64,000 nt of DNA from UBA9926 sp018645765. GTDB taxonomy: Bacteria > Pseudomonadota > Gammaproteobacteria > Pseudomonadales > Azotimanducaceae. Location of the stretch: the NCBI GenBank assembly GCA_949372755.1, contig CASIBO010000004.1, positions 181,622 through 245,621 on the forward strand. The letters are read 5' to 3'. Within the stretch, counting starts at the first letter, position 1; the number at the start of each line of letters is the position of its first letter. Positions 25,490 to 34,644 of the stretch are shown here, one piece after another. The translations under genes were made by a program, and so were the position numbers. Below the pieces are notes generated by a model. It did no database searches. It was not told the origin of the DNA and was given only the letters and a program-made list of their open reading frames with translations.

Positions 25490-26077
25490 TCATCCCAATA
25501 GTTTCAACGCTTGCCGAATTAGGCCTTCAACATTATCGGCTGGATCTTGAATTTGAGCCAGCACTCTTGTTACATCCTGCGGCTTGTACCCAAGCCCAAT
25601 CAATGCCGCTTCGGCGTCATCCGTTTGAGAGCGCGTGCCGGCAGCCAGAGGCTGAGCCGCGCCCGCATCCTGCCATTCTTCCACTTTATCGCGCATTTCC
25701 ATAATCAAGCGTTCGGCCATCACCCGACCCACGCCAGGAATACCATTGAGCGTCTTGATATCATTCAATTGGATCAGTCGCGCAAAGCCTTTTGCATCCA
25801 GCGCAGACAAAATAGACAACGCCAACCTAGGTCCGACTTTATTCACTTTGATCAGTGCTCGAAACAGGTCGCGATCGGATCTATTGAGAAACCCAAAAAG
25901 CGTGTGGGACTCTTCGCGGACGACGAAGTGGGTATAAAGCTGGACGAGTTCTTTGTGATTATGGAGCGTTAAAGCCGTGGCCAACGGCACCTCGACCTCA
26001 TACCCGATCCCGCCCACGTCCAGCACCAATTGTTGGTCTTGAATTTCGAGTAACCAACCTTTTATTTGCGAAATCAT
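25490..26077 (-). CDS. ruvA: Holliday junction DNA helicase subunit RuvA
   Basis: RuvA tetramers bind four-way junctions and load RuvB. The 195-residue protein has the N-terminal OB fold (MISQIKGWLLEIQDQQLVLD), the helix-hairpin-helix segments (ALIKVNKVGPRLALSILS and LNGIPGVGRVMAERLIMEM), and the C-terminal RuvB-binding helices (EAALIGLGYKPQDVTRVL). Its start overlaps the ruvC stop by four bases, so ruvC-ruvA-ruvB form one operon. Confidence 0.97.
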   Translation of the reverse strand: MISQIKGWLLEIQDQQLVLDVGGIGYEVEVPLATALTLHNHKELVQLYTHFVVREESHTLFGFLNRSDRDLFRALIKVNKVGPRLALSILSALDAKGFARLIQLNDIKTLNGIPGVGRVMAERLIMEMRDKVEEWQDAGAAQPLAAGTRSQTDDAEAALIGLGYKPQDVTRVLAQIQDPADNVEGLIRQALKLLG

Positions 26078-26610
26078 CCGTCCGGCTCCACCAATCGACC
26101 TTTACGGAAGCGGCCCTTGGTCGCACCTAAACGATGTAGGTTACCCATCGTTTGCGTATGGCAGAGCGCGATGGCGAGGGCGTCAGCCGCATCTTCTTGC
26201 GGCATTCCCTCAAGAGATAGTAAAACTTGGACCATATGCTGCACTTGCGCTTTCGTTGCAGCACCACTACCCACCACCGCTTGTTTCACTTTTTTCGCCT
26301 CATACTCGAACAAAGGAATGGCGCGCCTTGCGGCCGCAAGCAAAGCGACCCCTCTGGCTTGCCCAAGTTTCAAGGCCGATTCCGCGCTGCGCGCCATAAA
26401 AATCCGCTCAATTGCGATGTGGTCTGGTTGATACTGCCCAATGAGCTCCGTTAACCCGGAGTAGATTTCATTTAACCGATTCTCAGCAGATTCTGACAAG
26501 GTGGCGCGAATGCACCCACTGGTGACATAGACGGTCGTTGCCGCACCATGATCGATCACCCCAAAACCCGTTACACGAGAGCCGGGGTCTATTCCTAAAA
26601 CCACCGCCAT
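26074..26610 (-). CDS. ruvC: Crossover junction endodeoxyribonuclease RuvC
   Basis: RuvC resolves Holliday junctions by paired cleavage. The 178-residue protein has the RNase H-like core with catalytic Asp in GIDPGSRVTGFGVID (residues 6-20), Glu in IAIERIFMARSAESALKLGQARG, and the terminal acidic pair in QEDAADALAIALCH. It leads the ruvCAB operon, about 105 bases after the yebC stop. Confidence 0.97.
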   Translation of the reverse strand: MAVVLGIDPGSRVTGFGVIDHGAATTVYVTSGCIRATLSESAENRLNEIYSGLTELIGQYQPDHIAIERIFMARSAESALKLGQARGVALLAAARRAIPLFEYEAKKVKQAVVGSGAATKAQVQHMVQVLLSLEGMPQEDAADALAIALCHTQTMGNLHRLGATKGRFRKGRLVEPDG

Positions 26611-26715
26611 AGCGATATCCTGTTTTCCAACTTAAAGTCTAGCATAGGCAACCGCGCGCCTTATGAGCCAGTCAAATAACCTGCACTGATCAATATTTAA
26701 TGCCAAGCTCGAAAA

Positions 26716-27456
26716 CTAGGCAGACTCGTCCTCATCTGGAAAATTGGCATTGGTATACAAGTTGGTCACATCATCGAGATCTTCTAGCAAGTCGAGCAAC
26801 CGTAATACTTTTTCCGCTTGCTCATCATCCAAATCAGTGTAGGTTTGCGGAATCATGGCCACCTCGGCCGATTCCGCCTCAAACCCTGCCGCCGCGAGCG
26901 CATCCTTGACTCGTGCGAAGTCCTCAGGCGGTGATGTGACTTCAACGGTGCCATCGTCTGCAACATCGACATCTTCAGCACCCGCGTCAATCGCGGCATC
27001 TAAAACGCCATCTTCAAGACCGGCTGCAGCGAAAACAATCTGCCCTTTCTTTTCGAACAAATACGCCACCGATCCATCGGTTCCGAGATTGCCTCCGGCT
27101 TTACTGAAGGCGTGGCGAACTTCAGCGACCGTTCGGTTTTTGTTATCCGTCATGGTTTCAACCATCACCGCAACGCCGCCGGGGCCATAGCCTTCATAAA
27201 CCAGCGACACCAATTCTGCACCATCTTGACCACCGGCACCCCGGACAATCGCGCGCTCCATCGTGTCTTTTGGCATCTGCACCGCTTTGGCCTTATCCAC
27301 CAAATTACGCAAGCCCGGGTTATCTTCAACGCTGCCGCCGCCGTCCCGCGCAGAAACCGTTAACTCTCGGATGAGCTTCGTAAACACCTTGGCCTTCTTC
27401 GCGTCCTGACCGGCTTTACGGTGCTTTATATTGCTCCACTTGCTGTGACCTGCCAT
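26716..27456 (-). CDS. yebC: YebC/TACO1-family translation factor
   Basis: The 246-residue protein has the typical start MAGHSKWSNIKHRKAGQDAKK and the conserved NPGLRNLVDKAKAVQMPKDTMERAI and YEGYGPGGVAVMVE. YebC proteins aid ribosomes on difficult proline-rich stretches and were earlier described as transcription regulators. The order aspS-yebC-ruvC is conserved in gammaproteobacteria. Seventeen bases separate it from aspS. Confidence 0.95.
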   Translation of the reverse strand: MAGHSKWSNIKHRKAGQDAKKAKVFTKLIRELTVSARDGGGSVEDNPGLRNLVDKAKAVQMPKDTMERAIVRGAGGQDGAELVSLVYEGYGPGGVAVMVETMTDNKNRTVAEVRHAFSKAGGNLGTDGSVAYLFEKKGQIVFAAAGLEDGVLDAAIDAGAEDVDVADDGTVEVTSPPEDFARVKDALAAAGFEAESAEVAMIPQTYTDLDDEQAEKVLRLLDLLEDLDDVTNLYTNANFPDEDESA

Positions 27457-27472
27457 GTCGTCCTCACCTGAA

Positions 27473-29230
27473 TCAAAGGTTTGTTTTGATACTCAGTTCA
27501 CGTAGCTGCTTGTCTTCCACCTGACCGGGTGCCGCAGTCAGCAAACACGTCGCCGTTTGCGTTTTGGGAAACGCAATGACGTCCCTAATCGCCTTAGTGC
27601 CAGACAACAGCATCACCAACCGGTCCAGCCCGAAGGCAATGCCACCATGGGGCGGGGCGCCTAATTCAAGCGCTTCAAGCAAAAACCCAAATTTCAACTG
27701 TGCTTCTGCATCTGACAATGCCAAAACATTAAAAATCGCGCGCTGACGATCCGGATCATGAACCCGAATAGATCCGCCACCGACCTCGTAACCGTTGATC
27801 ACCATGTCATAAGCTCGTGACCCAACGGCGCCAGGATCTGCCACCATTTCCTCGACCGAACCTGTCGGGTGCGTAAAGGGGTGATGAACCGCGGTCCAGG
27901 CCTTCGAGTCGGTTTGCTCGAACATCGGAAAATCAATCACCCAACACGCGGCCCATGCTTGCTCATACAGATTAAGATCTTCCGCCAACCGGCACCGTAG
28001 AGCCCCCAAAGCATCATTTACAACAGCAGCTTTATCTGCACCGAAAAAAATCAGGTCGTTGTCTTCGGCATCGAGTCGATCCAATACCTGATGAACCACG
28101 GTTTCGGGTAAAAATTTTAAGATCGGGGATTGCAAACCTGCCATACCCGCGGCCCGATCGTTGACTTTGATATAAGCCAGCCCTTTGGCCCCATAAATTG
28201 CCACGAACTTGGTCAGATCATCGATATTCTTTCGGCTTAGACGATCACCCCGAGGTAATTTTAGCGCCGCGACTCGACTGTCTGGGTCATTGGCTGGACC
28301 ACTGAATACTTTGAATTCAACATCGGCCATTAAATCTTCAATATCGACAATTTCTAAACCAAACCGAAGATCGGGTCGATCACTTCCAAACCGACGAATC
28401 GACTCTTTGTAGGTCAATATTGGGAACGCTGGCAACGTAACCTGAATTAATTCTTCGAACAGTCCCGTTACCATTTTCTCGGCAAGATCCATAACGTCTT
28501 GCTCGGAAACAAACGCGGCCTCGATATCGATTTGCGTAAACTCTGGTTGCCGATCCGCCCTTAAATCCTCATCCCGAAAGCATCGTGCAATTTGATAATA
28601 GCGATCAAAACCCGACACCATCAGCAACTGTTTAAAAATTTGGGGTGATTGCGGCAGCGCATAAAAGCTGCCTGGGTGAACCCGTGACGGCACCAAGTAA
28701 TCCCGCGCGCCTTCCGGCGTCGCTTTCGTTAAAATAGGCGTTTCGAGATCGACGAAGCGTTGGTCGTTCAGATAGTTTCGGACAAAATGTGTCGCCGCTG
28801 ACCGTAACCGCATGCGGTACTGCATGTCGGGCCGCCTAAGATCAATGTACCGGTACCGTAACCGCACATCTTCGCCGGCTTCGGAATGCTCATCCAATTG
28901 AAACGGCGGCGTTTTACTTCGATTGAGAATCGTTAAAGCTTGACCCAGAACTTCAATCTCACCGGTGCTCATTTTTGGATTTACCGCCGCTGCCTCTCGC
29001 GCCCGGACTCGACCCTGAATTGCAACGACAAACTCGTTCCGAACTTGATCTGCCAAGGCAAAGCTCTCGACCGTATCTGGATCGAACACAACTTGGACAA
29101 TACCCGCGTGATCCCGAACGTCGAGAAAAATCACGCCGCCATGATCCCGCCGTCGGTGGACCCAACCGCACAGGCTAACCGTTTCATCGATGTGATCAGA
29201 ACGGACATCGCCGCAATAATGACTTCTCAT
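27473..29230 (-). CDS. aspS: Aspartyl-tRNA synthetase AspS
   Basis: This is a class II synthetase of 585 residues, close to E. coli AspS (590). The N-terminal OB-fold anticodon domain (about residues 1-105) includes GWVHRRRDHGGVIFLDVRD; motif 2 is FRDEDLRADRQPEFTQ and motif 3 GIAFGLDRLVMLL. A GAD insertion domain lies near residues 290-400, as in bacterial enzymes. Whether it is discriminating or also charges tRNA-Asn cannot be told from the sequence alone. It follows fmdB by 82 bases. Confidence 0.96.
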   Translation of the reverse strand: MRSHYCGDVRSDHIDETVSLCGWVHRRRDHGGVIFLDVRDHAGIVQVVFDPDTVESFALADQVRNEFVVAIQGRVRAREAAAVNPKMSTGEIEVLGQALTILNRSKTPPFQLDEHSEAGEDVRLRYRYIDLRRPDMQYRMRLRSAATHFVRNYLNDQRFVDLETPILTKATPEGARDYLVPSRVHPGSFYALPQSPQIFKQLLMVSGFDRYYQIARCFRDEDLRADRQPEFTQIDIEAAFVSEQDVMDLAEKMVTGLFEELIQVTLPAFPILTYKESIRRFGSDRPDLRFGLEIVDIEDLMADVEFKVFSGPANDPDSRVAALKLPRGDRLSRKNIDDLTKFVAIYGAKGLAYIKVNDRAAGMAGLQSPILKFLPETVVHQVLDRLDAEDNDLIFFGADKAAVVNDALGALRCRLAEDLNLYEQAWAACWVIDFPMFEQTDSKAWTAVHHPFTHPTGSVEEMVADPGAVGSRAYDMVINGYEVGGGSIRVHDPDRQRAIFNVLALSDAEAQLKFGFLLEALELGAPPHGGIAFGLDRLVMLLSGTKAIRDVIAFPKTQTATCLLTAAPGQVEDKQLRELSIKTNL

Positions 29231-29312
29231 AATCTCTTCCCAATACGCTCTTATCTAAACTCATCAAGCGCACCAACGCGCCTCGGTCTCACTTATTGTA
29301 GCAATCCAATTC

Positions 29313-29588
29313 CTAATCCGCCGAACTAGATGACGACCCAGACGACGAGTCTGAGCTACCTGAACCGCCCGACGAATCGCCCGAAGCTGAAACATTTTTC
29401 TTTGCCCCAGTTTTGAAATCCGTTTCGTACCACCCCCCTCCTTTCAATCGAAAAGCGGCGGCAGAAATCAGTTTTTTTAACGCTGGCTTGTCACAAGCAG
29501 GACAATCCACAAGCGGGCTATCCGACAATTTCTGAATCTTTTCCAAACGAAACTGACAATCGCTACACAGATATTCGTAGATTGGCAT
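29313..29588 (-). CDS. FmdB-family zinc-ribbon protein
   Basis: This 91-residue protein starts MPIYEYLCSDCQFRLEKIQK and has a second cysteine pair in VDCPACDKPALKK, forming the FmdB regulatory-protein zinc ribbon. The tail after residue 65 is Ser/Gly-rich and probably disordered. The ATG at 29586-29588 matches the invariant family start; ten upstream in-frame codons are rejected. Function is unknown in the family; a gene of this kind upstream of aspS is common in proteobacteria. Confidence 0.88.
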   Translation of the reverse strand: MPIYEYLCSDCQFRLEKIQKLSDSPLVDCPACDKPALKKLISAAAFRLKGGGWYETDFKTGAKKNVSASGDSSGGSGSSDSSSGSSSSSAD

Positions 29589-29608
29589 TAAAGGTACTCC
29601 CAACATGA

Positions 29609-29638
29609 CCCAGGTCACTTCCTGGGCCGCGAATTATA
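29609..29638 (-). promoter_or_regulatory. Promoter -10 and leader repeat of the fmdB-aspS operon
   Basis: A perfect TATAAT lies on the minus strand at 29633-29638, followed by a G+C-rich discriminator. No clear -35 box is seen. The early transcript contains an inverted repeat, CCCAGG/CCTGGG with a six-base loop (29609-29626), that could be an operator or a short hairpin. Confidence 0.5.
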
Positions 29639-29720
29639 CCCAAACCAGGCCCGGCACAACACTACTGAGCGCTCAAACTATAAAAATAGGAGAAAACAAT
29701 TGCTCACTGACTTAAAACAC

Positions 29721-29749
29721 TTGCCCAGAAGGGTTTCATCCGTTATAAA
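29721..29749 (+). promoter_or_regulatory. Promoter of the HU-like gene
   Basis: TTGCCC (29721-29726) and TATAAA (29744-29749) are 17 bases apart. The leader would be about 105 bases, ending with AAAAGGA and the ATG at 29861. Confidence 0.6.
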
Positions 29750-29860
29750 AGCTCCCATGGTCAATCAGGGGGTCAGATCTTGATTTTTTGATTTGTCATA
29801 TCGGTTCACGCGTAAACGCTTGATCCAAACACTTAACTTTCAATTAAAAGGATGGTTTCC

Positions 29861-30196
29861 ATGGCAGCAAAAAAAGCGACTGCAATCAAAACGAAGTACA
29901 CCAAAAGCGCCATCATTGATTCCGTTGCCGGAAGCACTGAGCTTAGCAAGAAGCAAGTCAACGCCGTATTGGACGAACTAACAAGCCTCATTGAGAGACA
30001 CATCAAGAAAGGCGGCGCAGGTGAGTTTACGCTTCCTGGCCTGATGAAAATCAAGACGGTTAAGAAACCAGCCCGAAAAGCGAAGAAAGGGGTTCCCAAT
30101 CCTTTCAAGCCAGGCGAGACGATGGATGTTGCAGCAAAGCCTGCCAGCACAGCCGTTAAGATTCTCCCACTTAAAGGCATGAAAGATTTCGTTTAA
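29861..30196 (+). CDS. HU/IHF-family DNA-binding protein
   Basis: This 111-residue basic protein has a 10- to 12-residue Lys/Ala-rich leader (MAAKKATAIKTK) before the HU fold. The helices (YTKSAIIDSVAGSTELSKKQ) and the DNA-gripping arm (GEFTLPGLMKIKTVKKPARK, then NPFKPGETMDVAAKPAS) are visible. The arm sequence differs from typical HupA/HupB, so this is one of the longer HU-like paralogues seen in gammaproteobacteria. The ATG at 29861 has AAGGA about nine bases upstream. It is a single-gene transcript with its own promoter and terminator. Confidence 0.85.
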   Translation: MAAKKATAIKTKYTKSAIIDSVAGSTELSKKQVNAVLDELTSLIERHIKKGGAGEFTLPGLMKIKTVKKPARKAKKGVPNPFKPGETMDVAAKPASTAVKILPLKGMKDFV

Positions 30197-30210
30197 TCGA
30201 AATGCTTTCG

Positions 30211-30239
30211 AAAAAGGCCGCTCACGCGGCCTTTTTTTT
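30211..30239 (+). terminator. Intrinsic terminator of the HU-like gene
   Basis: The hairpin AAGGCCGC-TCAC-GCGGCCTT is followed by a run of eight T residues, 15 bases after the stop codon. The A run on the left side could also allow termination from the opposite strand. Confidence 0.93.
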
Positions 30240-30642
30240 ATCCGGTACGGGCTAAGACCGAGCCTTTAGCCCCTAGACAACGACTTCTCGGCAAAACGTC
30301 CCGCATCAAACCCTCGTAGCTTGCGGGCGCGATAACCCCAACCTTCAAGGCATTAAAGCGCCTTACCTCTTCAACATCCTGAACCTAATGAGCTAAGGCT
30401 TATCGATCATAGTTGTTTCAAAGCAACCCGACCGACGTGCAGGTCAGCAATCTCTGCCTTACGACGCAGCAGACAGTAGCTTGCCTTTGAGTCCACGCAA
30501 TCAAAGAAACGCCTCCACACTTGTTTGGATCTGGCATAAAATAGCGACCCAACCGCGAAGATTAGACCGTGAGGTCGCGTTCTTACGTTTTTTAAACGAA
30601 TAAATGCGCGTCGGTCTCTAACCAGCAAGGAATCCTAAGGCC
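30240..30642. other. Intergenic region upstream of proS
   Basis: No convincing gene is present; a 73-codon minus-strand frame at 30407-30628 lacks a ribosome-binding site and has random composition. The proS promoter should lie in the right half: TAAAAT near 30536-30541 is a possible -10, but no good -35 is spaced correctly. A short GACC-GTGA-GGTC hairpin lies near 30570. Confidence 0.35.
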
Positions 30643-32355
30643 ATGAAAGCCACGCAATTTACGCTCACGACGCTCAAAGAAATGCCCTCGGACGCAGAAA
30701 TTATTTCCCACCAACTTCTGATAAAAGGCGGCTTTATCCGAAAACTGGCCTCGGGCATCTATTCTTGGATGCCACTCGGTCTTCGGGTGCTTCGAAAAGT
30801 AGAAAACATTGTGCGGGAAGAAATGGATCGATCGGGCGCTCAGGAATTGTTGATGCCGGTCACGCAACCCGGTGAGCTTTGGGAAGAATCCGGACGTTGG
30901 CAACTTTATGACGAGGGCCTGTTGCTCAAATTTAAAGACCGGCATAATCGCGATTTTTGCCTCGGCCCTACCCACGAAGAGGTCATTACCGACATTGCCC
31001 GCGCTGAGTTGCGCAGTCATAAGCAACTGCCGGTTAATTACTACCAAATTCAAACCAAATTCAGGGACGAAACGAGGCCAAGATTTGGTGTTCTGCGAGC
31101 CCGAGAATTCATCATGAAAGATGCCTACTCGTTTCACACAACCCCTGCCTGCCTTCAAGACACCTTTGACGTCATGCACACAACCTATGAACGCATTTTG
31201 AACCGTATGACCCTAGATTTCCGTGCAGTCGATGCCGACAGCGGAAGCATTGGCGGGTCGGCATCAACAGAATTTCATGTTTTGGCTGACAGTGGCGAAG
31301 ACCTCATCGCATTTGGCACCAAGGGCAACTATGCAGCAAACATTGAATTGGCTGAGGCCCTTATGCCCGCCGAGCAAGATGAGCCCTTGCAGCCAATGCA
31401 CGATGTCCCAACCCCGGATCAAAAAACCATTGCAGATATCGTCTCTTTCCTGAACATTGATATCACTAAAACCGTTAAAACTCTTATTGTGCGCGGTAAA
31501 GACACGCCCCTGGTCGCGCTCGTACTCCGTGGCGATCATACACTCAACCCATTAAAAGCGGCCAAAACGGGGCTCATCGATGAACCCGTGACGTTTGCGA
31601 CCGAGGCAGACATTGTTTCAGAACTGGGCTGCAAACCGGGATCCATTGGCCCCATTGAGCTCAAATGCCCAATCATCGTCGACCGCGCTGCCAGTGTGAT
31701 TAAAAACTTCACGTGTGGCGCAAATCAAGACCACCTGCACTTTGCTAACGTCAATTGGGTCCGAGATGCGGCCCTCGGCACCGTTGCCGATCTCCGTAAT
31801 ATAGAAATCGGAGACCCAGCACCGGGCGATGATGGCACCATCGAGATTCGCCGAGGTATCGAAGTTGGTCATATCTTTCAACTTGGCAATAAATACAGTG
31901 CCCCCATGAAAGCCACTGTTCTCGATGCGGAAGGCAAGGCCCTCACGATGCTCATGGGCTGCTACGGCATTGGTGTATCACGCCTTGTTGGCGCGGCAAT
32001 TGAGCAAAATCATGACGATAAGGGGATTATCTGGCCGGCCAGCATTGCTCCCTACCAAGTCATTCTCATTCCCATCAATGCCCACAAGTCTGAAGCGGTC
32101 CAAACCACTTCAGACGCCCTCTACACCCAACTGCGTGCGGCCGGTATTGACGTGCTCTTGGACGATCGCGATCAATTGCGACCCGGTGCAAAATTTGCCG
32201 ATGCAGAGCTTTTGGGCTTTCCACACAGAATCGTAATCGGCGACAGAGCCTTGGCAGACGGCGCGGTTGAATACACCGACCGGACAACGGGCGCAGCTGA
32301 AGCCTGGCCAATCGAGGCGGTTGTGCAACGTCTTTTAGATCACGTGATATTTTGA
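30643..32355 (+). CDS. proS: Prolyl-tRNA synthetase ProS
   Basis: This is a class II synthetase of the bacterial type, 570 residues (E. coli 572). Motif 1 lies in LPLGLRVLRK-like WMPLGLRVLRKVENIVREEM, motif 2 in FRDETRPRFGVLRAREFIMKDAYSF, and motif 3 near YGIGVSRLV. An insertion (editing) domain at about residues 225-400 has the conserved lysine region TVKTLIVRGKDTPLVALVLRGDH and hydrolyses Ala-tRNA-Pro. The C-terminal anticodon domain includes DVLLDDRDQLRPGAKFADAELLGFP. It is monocistronic in this window. Confidence 0.96.
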   Translation: MKATQFTLTTLKEMPSDAEIISHQLLIKGGFIRKLASGIYSWMPLGLRVLRKVENIVREEMDRSGAQELLMPVTQPGELWEESGRWQLYDEGLLLKFKDRHNRDFCLGPTHEEVITDIARAELRSHKQLPVNYYQIQTKFRDETRPRFGVLRAREFIMKDAYSFHTTPACLQDTFDVMHTTYERILNRMTLDFRAVDADSGSIGGSASTEFHVLADSGEDLIAFGTKGNYAANIELAEALMPAEQDEPLQPMHDVPTPDQKTIADIVSFLNIDITKTVKTLIVRGKDTPLVALVLRGDHTLNPLKAAKTGLIDEPVTFATEADIVSELGCKPGSIGPIELKCPIIVDRAASVIKNFTCGANQDHLHFANVNWVRDAALGTVADLRNIEIGDPAPGDDGTIEIRRGIEVGHIFQLGNKYSAPMKATVLDAEGKALTMLMGCYGIGVSRLVGAAIEQNHDDKGIIWPASIAPYQVILIPINAHKSEAVQTTSDALYTQLRAAGIDVLLDDRDQLRPGAKFADAELLGFPHRIVIGDRALADGAVEYTDRTTGAAEAWPIEAVVQRLLDHVIF

Positions 32356-32394
32356 AAGCCGCGACATGACAATCTGAAGCAATCGACCCAGTGG

Positions 32395-32856
32395 CTATCC
32401 AGAGACCACAAACGCGCCGACGACCTGCATGACACTGGCCTTCGTCTGAGGCCCAACCAACTGCGCGGCGATGCTGCCATCGGGTCTAACAATCACCGTG
32501 GTCGGCAGCACCGACGGCACCTCATAGCCAAATCGCGCGGCCGGGTCTTGAATCACAACGGGAAATTCAATCTTCATTTTTTCAAGATCGGCCTGCTGCG
32601 TCGAACGCTCGGTGGGCCCATCAAAATTAACCCCGAGCACAATCAGATCAGACCGCGGGTTATGGTGAATCTCGTTAAACTCAGGGATCTCAGTAATACA
32701 AGGCCCGCACCAAGTCGCCCAATAATTAATCACCAGCCATCGATCGGTAAGATCTGACTCCGAAAGCCCACTGCCGCCAACAACCTCATAGACCGGGCGC
32801 TCACAACCGATTAATACAACACAGGCAAATATCAAAAAACATCGTTTCAGACACAC
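32395..32856 (-). CDS. TlpA-like thiol:disulfide lipoprotein
   Basis: This 153-residue precursor, begun at the GTG at 32854-32856, has a lipoprotein signal (CLKRCFLIFACVVLIGC) and a thioredoxin-like domain with active site WATWCGPCITEIPEF at about residues 45-59. The later VPSVLPTTVIVRPDG holds the cis-proline. Such periplasmic TlpA/ResA-type reductases supply electrons to cytochrome c maturation or other oxidised thiols. The GTG start has AAGGA upstream; the longer frame adds an arginine-rich leader before the signal. It is convergent to proS, 39 bases apart. Confidence 0.82.
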   Translation of the reverse strand: MCLKRCFLIFACVVLIGCERPVYEVVGGSGLSESDLTDRWLVINYWATWCGPCITEIPEFNEIHHNPRSDLIVLGVNFDGPTERSTQQADLEKMKIEFPVVIQDPAARFGYEVPSVLPTTVIVRPDGSIAAQLVGPQTKASVMQVVGAFVVSG

Positions 32857-33154
32857 AATTCCGGTTCCTTTTATACTGGAAAATGTCACGTCAGCATCCC
32901 TAGCGCACTTACTGTTTCTCCGCCAACTTCGTCTCAGCAAAAAATGCGTGAGGAAACATCCTGTCCGCCCAGCTGCTTACCACCCTTTATCTTACCCCAT
33001 AACACCTAGCAACCAGACCGCATGACAACCAGCAATTGCCGGCAACCGCTTATTAAATCCTCTTTCCAGAAAAACTTAGGTAAGACTCAAAGCCCAATAG
33101 CCCAATGTCTCTGAGACGCCAATCCAGCGTTAAATCAACCGCTGCCCCGATACA

Positions 33155-34000
33155 TCATCGGTCACGGCTACCGATTTCGGCGACCAACTCCGCGCCTGCT
33201 AAAATAATCAACCAAGAGATATAAATCCAGAGCAGCAACCCTGGCAATACAGCAAAGGCGCCGTAAACCACCGCCATATCCGAGTAGGTCATCACCAACG
33301 CAAAGCCAAACCGAGCGACCTCAAAGATCACCGCGACGCCGACCCCACCGAGCAATGCATGTCGCCAATTCACTAAAGCATTGGGAATAACCCAATAAGC
33401 CAGGGTATACATTGCAGCACTCGTCACGAACGGCATTATCCAAAGCCCCCACTGCGAACCGGCGAGATTAGAAAGGTACGGTAAGGAAAACACGTAAATT
33501 GTAATCGACAACCCCACAACCAGCAGTAGTGGACCCAGGGTTAGCAGCGCGGTGTAAACTGCCAACCTGCGCAAACCGGTTCGCGGCGCTTTGATTCGCC
33601 AAATTTCGTTGAAAGTCTGCTCAATCGTATTCAGCATTAAAATGGCCGTAACGCCCAGCAGGACCGCGCTCGGAATGCTCAAGGTTTGGGCTTGATCTGA
33701 AAACTGCCTTAGGTATTCCTGAACCGTTGCCACACTTTCAGGGACCACGTACGAGAAGATAACGTCCTCCATCGAGCGACTCAATGCCAGGTATGCCTCA
33801 AACGTCGATAGCGAGAGATACGCGATCGTCAGTCCAGGCACCAGTGCAAACAGGGTCTGAATGGTCAGCGCACCCGCAACCATCTGACATCGATCTGCCT
33901 GACAGTTCTGCGCAAAACGGCGCACTTTCTGAACCGCGACCCTAGCGCGAGCTATTAAAACCGCGCCCTTTTCGGCAAAATCATTGTCTGACTTGTCCAA
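33155..34000 (-). CDS. YihY/BrkB-family membrane protein
   Basis: This protein of about 281 residues has six helices. The family core is visible: QMVAGALTIQTLFALVPGLTIAYL, then VTAILMLNTIEQTFNEIWRI, ITIYVFSLPYLSNL, and the C-terminal MAVVYGAFAVLPGLLLWIYISWLIILAGAEL. YihY proteins were once called ribonuclease BN, which was an error; the function is unknown. The start is uncertain: the frame is open to 34135, which would overlap the divergent arsC-like gene. I chose the TTG at 33998-34000; no ATG or GTG fits. Confidence 0.8.
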   Translation of the reverse strand: MDKSDNDFAEKGAVLIARARVAVQKVRRFAQNCQADRCQMVAGALTIQTLFALVPGLTIAYLSLSTFEAYLALSRSMEDVIFSYVVPESVATVQEYLRQFSDQAQTLSIPSAVLLGVTAILMLNTIEQTFNEIWRIKAPRTGLRRLAVYTALLTLGPLLLVVGLSITIYVFSLPYLSNLAGSQWGLWIMPFVTSAAMYTLAYWVIPNALVNWRHALLGGVGVAVIFEVARFGFALVMTYSDMAVVYGAFAVLPGLLLWIYISWLIILAGAELVAEIGSRDR

Positions 34001-34016
34001 GATTTGCTCGATACCT

Positions 34017-34400
34017 ATGACCCAGACCGTACTGTACCACAATCCAAATTGCTCAAAATCCCGCGCAGCACTTGCGCTCTTACAGGCAGCCAATATTCCC
34101 TTTGCGGTTCGCGAATATCTTGACGACCCACTCACTCATACCGAAATTTTGCAGCTTCTTGGCTCGCTCAAACTCGCGCCGAGCGCCTTGATTCGGGTCA
34201 ACGAGCCGATTTTAACAACGCAAAACATAATCCTTGCCGACCTTAACAATGATGCCTTGGTTGATCTCTGCGCGGCATACCCAATCCTGATTGAACGCCC
34301 CATCCTTTTGCATCGCGGATCAGCCTGCATTGGTCGTCCCATAGAGAATATTATGCGGCTTCTGGCGCCGAGCCTGGACCTTGATAGCGCCGAAACTTAA
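34017..34400 (+). CDS. arsC: ArsC/glutaredoxin-dependent arsenate reductase-like protein
   Basis: This 127-residue protein of the ArsC/Spx fold has the redox cysteine in YHNPNCSKSRAALALL (Cys13) and the second signature LAPSALIRVNEP. The region IERPILLHRGSACIGRPIENI holds the conserved arginines that bind arsenate in ArsC. The start at ATG 34017 is set by the family start; a longer frame would overlap the divergent YihY-like gene. It may be an arsenate reductase or a housekeeping paralogue such as YfgD; no ars genes are nearby. Confidence 0.8.
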   Translation: MTQTVLYHNPNCSKSRAALALLQAANIPFAVREYLDDPLTHTEILQLLGSLKLAPSALIRVNEPILTTQNIILADLNNDALVDLCAAYPILIERPILLHRGSACIGRPIENIMRLLAPSLDLDSAET

Positions 34401-34644
34401 GACCTTTTCATAAAAAGCGCATCACAAAAAACGCACCGTCGTCACAGCACATCCACCACTTTTTCAAAAATGTTGTATCCACTGGTTGCGCCCTAGCGTC
34501 ATGAGGCCATGATGTGCCAAGGTCTGTGACAGCCTCTTGCGAGGCCTTAAACCAAGGATCACAACCTTGGATTCAGCCGGTCAAGTCCAGAAGGTGTTAC
34601 TCCGCCCCAATCTTTTTGCTCCACCACCGCCATCCGCTCGATCA

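Noticed and set aside
26611..26715. LexA box expected before ruvC
   Set aside because: No CTGT-N8-ACAG sequence is present in the upstream region.
30407..30628. 73-codon minus-strand frame before proS
   Set aside because: No ribosome-binding site or recognisable motif; it would lie across the proS leader.
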